Below the pieces are notes generated by a model. It made no database searches and had not been told where the DNA came from. It worked only from the letters and a program-made list of their open reading frames with translations. Positions 21,585-31,139 of a stretch of 37,765 nucleotides of DNA are shown here, one piece after another (position 1 is the stretch's first letter; each line of letters begins with the position of its first letter). Origin of the DNA: Gnetum montanum (lineage: Eukaryota > Streptophyta > Gnetopsida > Gnetales > Gnetaceae). Both the position numbers and the translations under genes were made by a program. The stretch is from the NCBI GenBank assembly GCA_015680685.1, contig MNCI01017497.1, positions 513,292-551,056 of the forward strand, in the 5' to 3' direction.

Positions 21585-21846
21585 TCTACTTGTAGACATC
21601 TATCATTAGATATTTACACAAAGATAGATGTGTGCCCATAGATGTCTACATCTAGAGATAAGCATCTATCTAGGTTTTGGCTAAACACAACATAGATGTC
21701 TACTAGTCAAGTTAACTATTAATCTTTTTGTAAAAAAAAAATCCCTTGACAAGCATGATTATATAAAATCAACACTTCATTTTTTCCTCATTCTTTCTCA
21801 TCCAAGCATAGACGACAAAGAGTAGACATCTAGGGCTTCCACAACA
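21585..21846 (+). promoter_or_regulatory. Internal U3-like motif cluster and TATA-like site before ORF2 of D
   Basis: Six or more TAGACATCTA/TAGATGTCTA variants (21588-21705, and again at 21823-21832) repeat the motif cluster of this element's own LTR U3. A TATA-like ATTATATAAAATC lies near 21758-21770, and ATG 21847 opens the second ORF about 80 bp later. A promoter role is inferred. Confidence 0.4.
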
Positions 21847-23531
21847 ATGGCATTTTATGCATTTCCTTGTAAATCAGTGGCTCACAAAAAGACTGGGATG
21901 TCCAGGGCTCCTCCACAAAAGAGCAAGAAGTCCTAGGAAGCATCATCAAGCACTGCCAATACATAATTACCTGAATTTTAATCCATCAAAGCTCATCATA
22001 GATTTGACATAACTCATTTTGTTACTATAGTTTCTCAAATATCCCTTTGCTTTTAGCAACATTATTAGAAGGAGCTAATGGCATTTTTCCAAGTGTTAAA
22101 TTGGGTATCCTTAATTTTCATGAACTTTTGTATCCCTAAGATCCTCATCAAGGAGTTTTATAGTAACATTGCAATTACTAATACTACTATTGCAACCTTT
22201 ACATTCACTATTGGGGGAATGTTAATTAAAGTCACTCCACAAGTTATCAATGTCATTCTTGGGATCTCTAGTTTCAATGTTCATAGGGTTATGATCAATT
22301 TTATGTGTGATATTTTCATGAATGGTGTAATCCTTATTTTCCACAATGAATTTTGTGATGCTCTATTTGGTTAATCAATATCTTTGTGTAGTGGGAAAGT
22401 ACCTAGAAGTCAGATGGCATTAGATGCTTCAACCCTCTCTCTCATTGTATGGTATAATATTATTATAAAAGGAGGCAATTGCAACTATTTATTACCAACT
22501 CAAGAATTTTTTCTTTATTACCTTCTTACTGGTCAACCATTAGATTTAGGCCATATCCTCTACAGAGACATGTTAGGTCTCTTAACCAAGGAAAAAGAGT
22601 ATGAGCATCCTCTTTTCATTAGATTGCTGATCCATTAGAGAGGAGTTCCCATTCCTAACATACACTTGCTTAAAGGTAAAAGAATCCTTGGTGAGTATTC
22701 AGAGAAAAGGAGCACCACCCATGCTAAAGTTGTACAACCAAGCACCATGCCTTAGAAAATAAGAAACAAGGAATCTACATCACCTCCTAGGCCTCTCCTC
22801 AATTGAGAAGGTCCAAATCTACTAGTGGTCAAATGAAATCCACTCTCAAGAAATTGATAAAGCCTTTTGCTAGGACTATTGGGATGATTGGTATGAATCT
22901 CTCTTACCTTTATAAGAGAATGAATGCAACTAGAGTACCTCTTCCTCTAGATGTGTAGAAATTCAAGCAGATCACCACTCCTCCCATATCAGATAGTGAG
23001 GATGACTATCCTACTCTAGCCAGGCACTCGATAGCTATAAGGCCATCCCAAACATATGACTCAGGAAAGACATCCAATTCTGAAGAGCTTAATGCACCCC
23101 CTGCACATGTCCAAGGAGAGTTTCTTGATCTTATGCAACTTGGACCTAGCTCTAATCTTTTTGACAATGCCCCTTAGACCTTTGAGCAACAAATAATTGA
23201 GAGCATCTTTGGGACTTCTTCTCATTCTCAATGAAGACTAGCTGATCCTATTACATATCAAAGGAAGGATACTTCCTTATCTTCTCTGTAGGCTCCATCT
23301 CATCCACCTGCATCATCTCACTTTTGGGTGAAGCTATGTCCTCAAAGAGCTCTTGTACGAGTTCGATCTTCAAATGATGACAATGAGCAACATGTCTTTA
23401 GCACTAGCACTAGCACTAGCAATCATGATGATGAAGAGGAGACATTTAGGTCTTCTCATGCAATAGCTACCTCTAATGATACTACTAAGATTAGTGGATA
23501 GGAACCTTTGATGGTTCCTCCTTTTAGGTGA
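21847..23531 (+). pseudogene. Element D ORF2, plant transposon protein-like
   Basis: The frame begins at ATG 21847 (MAFYAFPCKSVAHKK), runs in one frame to about 22805, shifts by one base and ends at TGA 23529-23531, about 560 codons in all. Codons about 45-270 carry the clearest signal: an IKEFYSNIAIT block, then IGGMLIKVTPQVINVILGI, then LDASTLSLIVWYNII and LLTGQPLDLGHILYRDM. Spacing and motifs resemble the domain called putative plant transposon protein (PF20167), recalled without a search. The C-terminal part is Ser/Thr/Asp-rich with an AGCACT microsatellite (STSTSTS, 23398-23420) and an acidic run. Stops are present throughout. It is not reverse transcriptase, integrase or envelope. Its role is unknown; a related block occurs in ORF3 of element A. 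Confidence 0.6.
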
Positions 23532-24008
23532 TGTTCAAAAAGGTGGAGAATTTAAGAATTTGTGGATCTTTTGTGGATTGTATGGATTATAGCTAGTTAT
23601 GGATATTTGTATGGACAGCAACAACATGTTATGATCCTTTTGGCTAGTTTGTATGTGATGATGCACAGCTTCCTTTTGGCTACTTTGTATGTGATGATGA
23701 ACAACTTATGATAGTTTCTATTGTTGTTACTCTTTTGTGGATGGACATCATGTTTATGCATATGAAAAACTATTTTTTTAGTAGCATGATATATTATGGA
23801 GATAGGTTTGGCCATTGGATAGTTTATGAAGACTTCTTTATTTTATTATTTTTTCTTTAACCCTTTTCCTTGAGCCTTTATATCCATGTTCTAGGATTAC
23901 CCTCTATTGTCATTGGTATTTATATGTCTTAAATGCTTTTATTGTTTATCATTAAATTTATATGATATGAAATGCACTAACCCATTTTCATAAGTTTTGG
24001 ACATCACC
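23532..24008 (+). other. Element D 3' untranslated region
   Basis: T-rich sequence between the second ORF and the PPT with no supported gene. A partial repeat, CTTTTGGCTA(G/C)TTTGTATGTGATGATG, occurs twice near 23627-23700. Confidence 0.5.
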
Positions 24009-24023
24009 AAAAAATGGGGAGAT
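24009..24023 (+). other. Polypurine tract of element D
   Basis: AAAAAATGGGGAGAT directly precedes the LTR start TGTTGACC. AAAATGGGGAGAT is a very common form of PPT in plant copia elements. Confidence 0.85.
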
Positions 24024-24310
24024 TGTTGACCTTTTGGTATGTCAAAACCTTAGAGAAAATGGAGAATGTAGATTATGTATGTAATGATAGTTTTGTAGGA
24101 TCATGAACAAGAACTTCACATGCAGAGCTAAGAACGAGATCTACATTGAGATGTCAAAATAAAGACTAAATGGACAAGATGAGAGAATGAATGAAAACAT
24201 AGTCTATGAGCCAAATGAAGATGTTTCAAAGACTGCTAAGATGTTAAATTAATAAGGGAATGCCTCAAACTCTAAAGTGAGAAAGTGGAGTGGATGTATA
24301 TGAAGAAGAG

Positions 24311-24482
24311 TAGAAGTCTATCTTGGAAGATAAATGTCTACAAACATATGTCTATCTTGGAAGATAAATGTCTATAGACAAACTTTTACAGGTAGGCATC
24401 TACACTTAATGATAGGCATCTCTCCTAAATTTGAAGTATTTACAAATAGACATATCATCCTTGAAGTAGATGTCTATACTAG
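24311..24482. repeat. TAGACATCTA motif cluster in right LTR of D
   Basis: Diverged variants of the U3 motif of the left LTR, including a local duplication of CTATCTTGGAAGATAAATGTCTA at 24318-24374. Confidence 0.7.
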
Positions 24483-24806
24483 CCATTTAATAGTCATTGC
24501 ATGCATTGTGAGGATTTTTTGAAAACCCCAAGGGTATAAGACAGTGAATTTATTGGAAATTATGCAAGTACTATAATTGTAAAATCATTTTCAAGGCTGC
24601 TAAAAGAAATCCTGTGATTGTCCTTCATTGTACTATCATTTGTATATCTTGTATCATTATGAGCTTCATTACAAGGAATTTATAATTCTATTTACACTCT
24701 TTCCTTACTTTTTCTCTCTCTTTTTATATAGCCCTGCATGGGATTTACTTCTTATAAGAAGTCATATTCATTGAGCTAGTTAAGATCCAGCAGGGTTGAG
24801 TGGTTA

Positions 24807-24811
24807 TGTAG
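24807..24811. other. Target site duplication of element B, left copy
   Basis: TGTAG before the LTR start TGATGAG is repeated at 30810-30814 after the LTR end TTCATCA. Joining the D LTR across B restores the sequence order of the uninterrupted left LTR. Confidence 0.85.
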
Positions 24812-25659
24812 TGATGAGTGGTGAGGTATCCCTACACTCAACCATATGAATGCGAGCATACATGCACGATCCGGTCAAATTTCAAAGACTAAGTGCTTAT
24901 GTGCCTTGATGGAACAAGGATGGGTTGGCTAATCGTTGTCTTCCCAAGCTTACTTGTATGTCACGATTGTATGGTTAAGTAAACTTAAGGCATATGATTT
25001 TTATGGCTTTTATGTTTTTATTGTCTTGGTAATAATAAGGGAGGAGAGAGATAACTAAGTAACTAATTTAATTTAACTACTAATTAACTAGGCTTTAATT
25101 AATCCTAACACCAATATCCGTTCTCACTTACCATACACATCCTAAACCAGTGCAACACTACTGGGATTACCAAGCGCTAATTGTTACTGGGTTACCAAGT
25201 GTTGCATGCTCGAAGTGATCATACTGAGTGTGCTTAGTTAGGAGAGTTATAGGGTGATAGAGAGAGAAGGAGGGAGAGAGAGAGAGAGAAAACATTAATT
25301 AACTAAGGAAAGCATTAAATAACTAAAAATAACATTAATTAATCTATTTTGAATGCTACAAGGTTTATCACAAAGTTCATCTTTATTGCCATACACAAGG
25401 TGTGCTCAAGTACATAATGCTCGAATAAAGGTCCGTTCACTTTATGACTCCTACTGCAGGCACGTAGAAATAATTGTAACTCTGAGAGGGAGAAAAGGCA
25501 AGAGTTTGGGTAAGAGACTAAAATTAACTATGCAAGCTAAGTGTGCTTGCCTCTTATTTATAGGCAATGAGGCAAGATGTGATATCAGGTATCCAACATC
25601 GCATGGCAAGCTCTGATATCATGGACCTGATATTGTAGCCCCAATATCGTGGTTCATCA
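24812..25659 (-). repeat. 3' LTR of element B
   Basis: It matches 29946-30809 over its whole length. On - it begins TGATGAACCACGATATTGG, with a cluster of GATATC/GATATT motifs in U3 (25575-25659), a TATA box CTATAAATAAGAG (25551-25563), a GA microsatellite (25258-25290) and the end ACCACTCATCA. Confidence 0.92.
25551..25563 (-). promoter_or_regulatory. TATA box in 3' LTR of B
   Basis: CTATAAATAAGAG on the minus strand, about 95 bp from the LTR start. It is identical in the other LTR (30687-30699), which is notable against the surrounding divergence. Confidence 0.7.
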
Positions 25660-25672
25660 TACCCCCAGGACT
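25660..25672 (-). other. Polypurine tract of element B
   Basis: On - the sequence reads AGTCCTGGGGGTA directly before the LTR start TGATGAACC. Confidence 0.65.
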
Positions 25673-27593
25673 AAATGAAAACTTGTCCTCAAGTTCCTTA
25701 CAAAATATTGGAAAGGTATGGGATTATTGATTGAATGATAACTGGCAGTGAAATGAGATGGCAAACTCTAAGTGCCCGATGAACGGATTGACAATACATT
25801 ACAACATTGGTGTTCATACCCATGGTGGTGAACACTATACATAAGTGACATCCAGACCTTCATTCGACAGCTTGAAGAGAAAGGGAGAGAGAAAGAGAAA
25901 AAGAAAAATGATGTGTGTTGCTACTAATGTTGAGATTGCGCATTCCATTGTTTATCCATAACCACACAATTAGACTTGTTCCCGGCATAAATGCTCCAAC
26001 TCTAGTCCATTACGAGTGCTCCCTCCTACCCCAGTCCATTGTCCATGTAATTTCCATTTGCACACACCACGTAGTCATGAATGAGCAAGGATAAGTAAAC
26101 CATAATGTAGTTGATACCTTGCCTCAATATAAAGCACATTGGCTAGGTTGTGGTTATGGCAAAAACTGGGTTAGAGATTTATTACTGATAACTATCCAAG
26201 GTGTAGGGGTTAGGTAAGTAGTAGAATGGAGAAATTGAAAAATTTGCGCCAGGGCCCCCACGACTAAGAGTGAACCTCTAGTAGCAATAAGATGAAAAAA
26301 TATAAAGAATAAGAAAGATGGGAAAAATAACAACGGCAATGTTGATAAAGTGGATGTCAAAGATGGGGATGAAATGAGAAATGGTTGATTGCAAATAATG
26401 TTTAAGAAAAAGAACTTAAAAATTGCACCAAAAAGGAATGCTATTGGGTCCTCCACAAAGCAATCTTATGCCCTTTATGCCCTAAAAAATCAAAAAAAAA
26501 AAGAGTCTATAGGCTCTAGGAATGTCAGTTGGAAGCAAGAGTTAAAAACTTACCCACAAGAATTTACCAACGAAAAATAATGCATCAACCAAGATATGGA
26601 CTAATCATAAAATTGGCAATGAGGTGGACCATGGAAAGAAAGATGGAGAGTAGAAATGGAATGGAATCCCAAGAGTAAGGCTATGTAAAGTCCCTTGTGT
26701 ATGTCATGGTTAATGTGACTAAGTAGAACTCATTCAAATCTAGACTCAAACCAACCACATTCAATGACATTGCATCAATACACTTGGCCAATCCATCCTC
26801 TTGAAGTAACAAGAATGCCTCCACAAAGAGTGACTGACATCCCAAGGAGAGCGAGATGGAGAAGCAAGAAACAATAAAGTGCCTTAGTTAGAGGGAACCT
26901 TCAGGCATGGGTAACATGTCTTTCTAGTGCCATAACTAGTGCTTATAGCCCATATTGCTTTATTATGTCTAAGGGGTGTGCTTTGAATTCCCCCCTTCTT
27001 CCTTTTTTTTTTTTTGCATGAAAACCACACCATGCAAAGACTTATTTTTATTCACTCAGCTTCTTGATATTTGATCAATGGTAGAATGGTGGTCAACCTA
27101 AGAAAAGCATCTAAGCACCCAAGTGAATGGACAGCACATGTGCATCAAATTCCCTTCAATTCACACCCTTTTTATCCATTGAGTCCTTCCTCAATTTGAA
27201 GAATACCAAGCCACCAGTTCATTAATAAGTTTAGTTAGAAAAAGGGATAGTACAATTCCAAAGCCAAGGGAGACCATAGAGTGGAATGGGTGAATGGGCA
27301 ACATGGGCTCATTACCTGTTTTATCAAAAGAACCATATCATAATATTAGCATCATAATTTAGAGGTAAAAATCAAACATTAGTAATCAATATTATATAAT
27401 TAAATCCACCATCATGAGCACTTATTATATGATGAATGAAAGTAAATCAACCAATCCAAAAAATAGTAAAAATATGAACGATGGTGTCAAACAAAAATAA
27501 GAAAAATTGAAGAAATGTGTAAAACAAAAAAATACAAAAAGAACTGAGGGCCTAGAATGGTCGGCATAGGTGGCCATCTCCCCCACAACTAAG
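25673..27593 (-). other. Element B post-pol spacer
   Basis: No gene is supported. Parts match the spacer of element A in reverse complement (26930-27050 with 9690-9860; 27240-27300 with 9360-9430). No counterpart of the A third ORF or of an internal motif array was found. The minus-strand frame at 26154-26456 is hydrophobic but lies in T-rich spacer and has no recognisable relative. Confidence 0.55.
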
Positions 27594-27649
27594 TTAGAAG
27601 AAGGAGATCTGAAATAGCAAGCAAGGTTGTCCACCAACAAAGGTAGTAT

Positions 27650-28800
27650 GAGTACTAGCTAATCTAGGCTCATGGAAAGGTTTGGTTGGTTGAATGTTGA
27701 CCAACAGTTTCTTATCCAGACTCTCAGGTTTGTATATCATCATGGCCCTTGAAGGAAAAGTTGCATGAATGACATAAGGTCCTTCCCACAGCATTTGAAA
27801 TTTGCTACGTTGTGGCACATGTGTGGGATTCTAGTAGAGAACGTTATCTCCTAGTTGATATTTAACTATCCTAATCCTTATTTCATGATGTTTTTTATTA
27901 AAGGCCTTGTGCAATTTGTTAGATGACAGGATAGCCAATCGATTCTCATCTAGCAGGTTAAGGATCATCAATCATTGTTTTTGTGCTAGATCAAGGTCAA
28001 GGTTGAGGTCACATGCCATAGATAGTGTATGGAGCTCAGTTGAATGGAAAGCATTAGTAATTTACCATACAATAACTCATAGGGAGAGTAGCCTATAGGG
28101 AGTTTCCATGTGGAGTGGTATGCCCAAAGAGCATCATTTAGTTTAATGCTACAGTCTCACCTAAACTTGCTAATAGTTCTTGTCAATATCTTTGTAATCT
28201 CCCTGCTAGTGACTTCAGCTTGACCATTCGCTTGGGGGTGGTATGGTGTAGTCAGTTTGTGCTCAACCCCTAAGTGTTGCATTGATTTTTGAAAAGTCAT
28301 ACCTGTGAACTGTGTACCATTGTCTAAAATAAGTGCACGAGGCATACCAAACTTGTTTATGATTTGTTGTTGAACAAATCATGAAACTGTAGATGATGTA
28401 CAATCCTTAATAGCAACTACTTCTGCCCATTTTGTAAGGTAATCAATAGCAACAGTAATATAAGCTTTTCCATTGGACATTGGCATAATCGGCCCCATAA
28501 AATCAATTCCCCAAATGTTGAAGGGTTCTAAAGGTTGGATCCATTGTTGCAGACCCTCCATTCTAGCAGTCATTCCCCCTATCACGTTGACAGTCCTCAC
28601 AAGATTGGACAAAATGATGGGTGTCCCAAAACAATGTAGGCCATCAATATNCATCACGTTGACAGTCCTCACAAGATTGGACAAAATGATGGGTGTCCCA
28701 AAACAATGTAGGCCAACAATATCCTGCAAGCAAGATCTTAATGGATGTTCATCTCCCAGTGTAATGACCCCCACAAGAACCCTCATGATCATCTTGGAGA
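27650..28800 (-). pseudogene. pol (IN): Element B integrase
   Basis: Minus-strand fragments in order: HEGSCGGHYT and the SCEDCQRD zinc region; WGIDFMGPIMPMSNGKAYITVAIDYLTKWAE with the first catalytic Asp; LILDNGTQFTG with the second; PYHPQANGQAEVTSREI with the catalytic Glu; then NDALWAYHSTWK and YELLYGKL; and a C-terminal LWEGPYVI-like block near 27790. Unlike element A, all three catalytic acidic residues are present. Frameshifts and stops break it, and a 70-bp duplication with an N (28581-28722) disrupts the zinc-binding part. Confidence 0.85.
28581..28722. repeat. 70-bp direct duplication around an N
   Basis: 28581-28650 and 28653-28722 are identical except for one base (GGCCATCAATAT against GGCCAACAATAT), separated by N and C at 28651-28652. 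Element A has only one copy of the corresponding integrase segment. It is most likely an unmerged contig overlap at an assembly gap. Confidence 0.85.
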
Positions 28801-28802
28801 AC

Positions 28803-29800
28803 TCACAATTGATCTACATCGGGAACACACCATTGGACCAAGCCATCAAGACATACTTTGTAAAGTTGTTCATTGATTTCCATAAAATACTTGGCTCGGT
28901 GTAGAAACTGTTGTTTCTTTTTAGCATCAAACCCCTGTGGTGTTTGTTGTGTAAGGAGATAGGTGAGAATACTACTATACCAGTTTGTCTCCATGGTTAA
29001 TTGATTATTTACTACACCTACAAAGAGGAGTTCATCTAAGAAATAATCAAAAATTGGATACTCGTCCTCTTTATTGTCCCATTGCAACCGAGATAAATAA
29101 TTAGCAACTACATTCTCGATACCTTTACAATCGATCATCGTAAGATTGAACTCTTGTAAGATTACAAGCCATTGTATGATGCGAGGGCTTACCATTGGCT
29201 TATTCATTAGGAACCTTATTACACTATTATCTGTGTGTATGAATACCTTATAGCCCAAGACATAGTGCCTAATTTTTTCTAGTGCAAACACTACAGTGAT
29301 TAATTCTTTCTCTATTGTAGCGTAGTTAAGTTGTGCACTAGCGATATTTCTACTTGCACAGTGGATATAATAAGAATATTTTTGATCATCTACCTATGTA
29401 AGTACAGCTCCTAAAGCATATTTGGATGCATCAATCATTATGTGGAATAGTCTAGACCAATCAGGAACTTGTAGAATGGGTTTTTCTACGAGCTTCTATT
29501 TTAAAGGAAAGTGAGTTCACATTTCCTGGTCCATTCAAAAGGTACGTCCTTTTTCGTTAATTCAACCAATGGTTTTGCAACCTTTGAAAAGTTCTCAATA
29601 AATCTTCTGTAATAGCCAATGTGTCCAAGGAATGACCGAATATCATTTACAATTTCTAGTTGACAAGTAATTCCTTGGATGACTTTGATCTTTTCGGGGT
29701 CTACCTCTATCCTTGTTTGTGAAATTTTATGCCCTAGTACTACGCCTCTGATTGTTCACTGTATCAAACCTAGGCAATGAAATACTTTTTTACGAAGAAG
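28803..29800 (-). pseudogene. pol (RT-RH): Element B RT end and RNase H
   Basis: The minus strand starts in the RT connection region (VVLGHKIS, then SFLGHIGYYRRFIENFSKVAKPL near 29640-29570). RNase H follows with MIDAS (about 29440), EKEL (29310), HTDN (29240) and VANYLSR (29100). The last motif has Asn where element A and the family have Asp. The frame 29291-28803 runs on into the HLYK/QLYKV linker before integrase. Palm and fingers of RT, protease and gag are missing: the coding sequence starts only ~130 bp from the PBS, so a deletion of several kilobases removed them. Confidence 0.85.
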
Positions 29801-29926
29801 GAGACATGATTGTCTATTTAGTGTGTAATGTATAATTATTTATTATTTTTCTTTAACCAACCCTAAGGGTTTGTTCCAATGATGTGAAATATTTCCTATG
29901 TTCTAGTTAGTGCATAAACAACAAAG

Positions 29927-29944
29927 TCCCCAGCAATGGCGCCA
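29927..29944 (-). other. Primer binding site of element B (tRNA-Asp type)
   Basis: TGGCGCCATTGCTGGGGA on the minus strand, one base from the LTR end. It differs from the standard TGGCGCCGTTGCCGGGGA by two transitions and is the same class as in A. Confidence 0.88.
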
Positions 29945-29945
29945 A

Positions 29946-30809
29946 GGATAAGCAGCGAGGTATCCCTGTGCTCAACCATACGAATACAAGCATACATGCA
30001 TGATCTGGTCGAGTTCCAAGGACTAAGTGCTTATGCACCTTGATGGAACAAGGACGGGTTAGTTAATTGTTGTCTTCCCAAGCTTACTTGTATGTCACGA
30101 TTGTATGGTTAAGTAAACTTGAGGCATATGATTTTTATGGCTTTTATGTTTTTATTATCTTGGTACTAATAAGGGAGGAGAGAGATAACTAAGTAACTAA
30201 TTTAATTTAACTATTGATTAACTAGGCTTTAATTAATCCTAACACTAGTATCTGTTCTCACTTGCCATACACATCCTAAACCAGTGCAACACTACTGGGA
30301 TTACCAAGCGCTAATTGTTATTGGATTACCAAGTGTTACATGCATGCTCAAAGTGATCGTACTGAGTGCGCTTACTTAGGAGAGTTGTAGGGTGAGAGAG
30401 AGAGAGAGGGAGAGGGAGAGATAGAGAACATTAATTAACTAAGGAAAGCATTAAATAACTGAAAATAACATTAATTAATCTATTCTAAATGCTATAAGGT
30501 TTATCACAAAGTTCATCTTTATTACTGTACACAAGGTGTGCTCAGGTACACAATGCTCGAATAAAGATCCGTTCACTTTATGACTCCTACTGTGGGCACA
30601 CAGAAATAATTCTAACTCTGAGAGGAAGAAAAGGCAAGAGTTTGGGTAAGAGACTAAAATTAACTATGCAAGCCAAGTGCGCCCGTCTCTTATTTATAGA
30701 AAATAAGGCAAGATGTGATATCAGGTATCCAACATCACATGACAAGCTCCAATATCATGAACCCGATATTGTGGATTCAATATTGTGGCCCTAATATCAC
30801 GGTTCATCA
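29946..30809 (-). repeat. 5' LTR of element B
   Basis: The pair of 24812-25659. On - it begins TGATGAACCGTGATATT and its inner end has CC in place of CA. It has the same GATATC-type cluster (30716-30809), TATA box (30687-30699) and GA microsatellite (30391-30427). Its outer end is followed by the TGTAG duplication. Confidence 0.92.
30687..30699 (-). promoter_or_regulatory. TATA box in 5' LTR of B
   Basis: CTATAAATAAGAG on the minus strand. This LTR would have driven transcription of B. Confidence 0.7.
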
Positions 30810-30814
30810 TGTAG
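30810..30814. other. Target site duplication of element B, right copy
   Basis: TGTAG, the pair of 24807-24811. Confidence 0.85.
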
Positions 30815-31139
30815 TGACAAAACACTCAACTACAAACCTCATATTTGTAAAGGTTCTGGGATCCTCCAAATCATGTTTTAAGCTTGTCAAGATGTTGCAA
30901 GATTAAGTGGTTTCATAGCAATGAAACACTCTAGAGAAGATCTCAAAGCTTGTAAAGTATGTGATGTCCTTCAAACTACATTTTAAAGAAACAAAGTCCA
31001 AATATGTCAACAAATTTTGCCCTCCAAGTGTGAACATACTCAAGTTAGGGAACCACATAAAATTTGTGTTTTTTTTGGTGCCTGTATCATTTTAAATTAG
31101 GGAACTTATTGAACCCCCCTTCTAAGTTCTCAATCCTCA
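30815..31139 (+). repeat. Right LTR of element D, part 2
   Basis: It continues the LTR cut at 24811: TGACAAAACACT, GTAAAGGTTCTGGGATCCTC and CCCCCTTCTAAGTTCTCAATCCTCA match the left LTR from about 19221 to 19544. Confidence 0.88.

Larger units (their letters stand above)
24024..24811 (+). repeat. Right LTR of element D, part 1
   Basis: It matches the left LTR from 18471 to about 19220 and ends in the 5-bp duplication TGTAG (24807-24811) made by insertion of element B. It continues at 30815. Confidence 0.85.
24812..30809 (-). mobile_element. Element B: internally deleted Athila-like gypsy element
   Basis: A complete insertion of 5998 bp with 848- and 864-bp LTRs, a TGTAG target duplication, PBS and PPT. 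Only the end of RT, RNase H, integrase and the post-pol spacer remain; gag, protease, most of RT and any third ORF are absent. It is related to A: similar LTR R/U5, the same TGATGA...TCATCA ends, and similar pol protein and spacer. The two LTRs look about 90% or more alike by eye, so B appears to be the youngest element here. It cannot move on its own. Confidence 0.9.
18471..31139 (+). mobile_element. Element D: non-autonomous copia-type LTR element (split by B)
   Basis: Left LTR 18471-19544, initiator-Met PBS 19547-19558, gag 19601-about 21330, no RT/RNase H/integrase, second ORF 21847-23531, PPT 24009-24023, right LTR 24024-24811 continuing at 30815-31139. The LTRs look roughly 85% alike by eye. 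The outer flanks (AAAGG before, AAATA after) do not form a clear target duplication. With its internal sequence lacking pol it resembles a large retrotransposon derivative that would need a helper element. Confidence 0.8.

Noticed and set aside
23597-23815. Minus-strand 72-codon frame
   Set aside because: It lies in the 3' untranslated part of D and arises from a short duplicated CTTTTGGCTA repeat.
25258-25290. GA microsatellite as a regulatory GAGA element
   Set aside because: Present in both LTRs of B with different lengths, as expected of a simple repeat; no independent support for function.
26154-26456. 100-codon minus-strand hydrophobic frame, possible envelope fragment
   Set aside because: Phe/Leu richness comes from T-rich spacer; the frame has no homologue in A and no cleavage or fusion motif.
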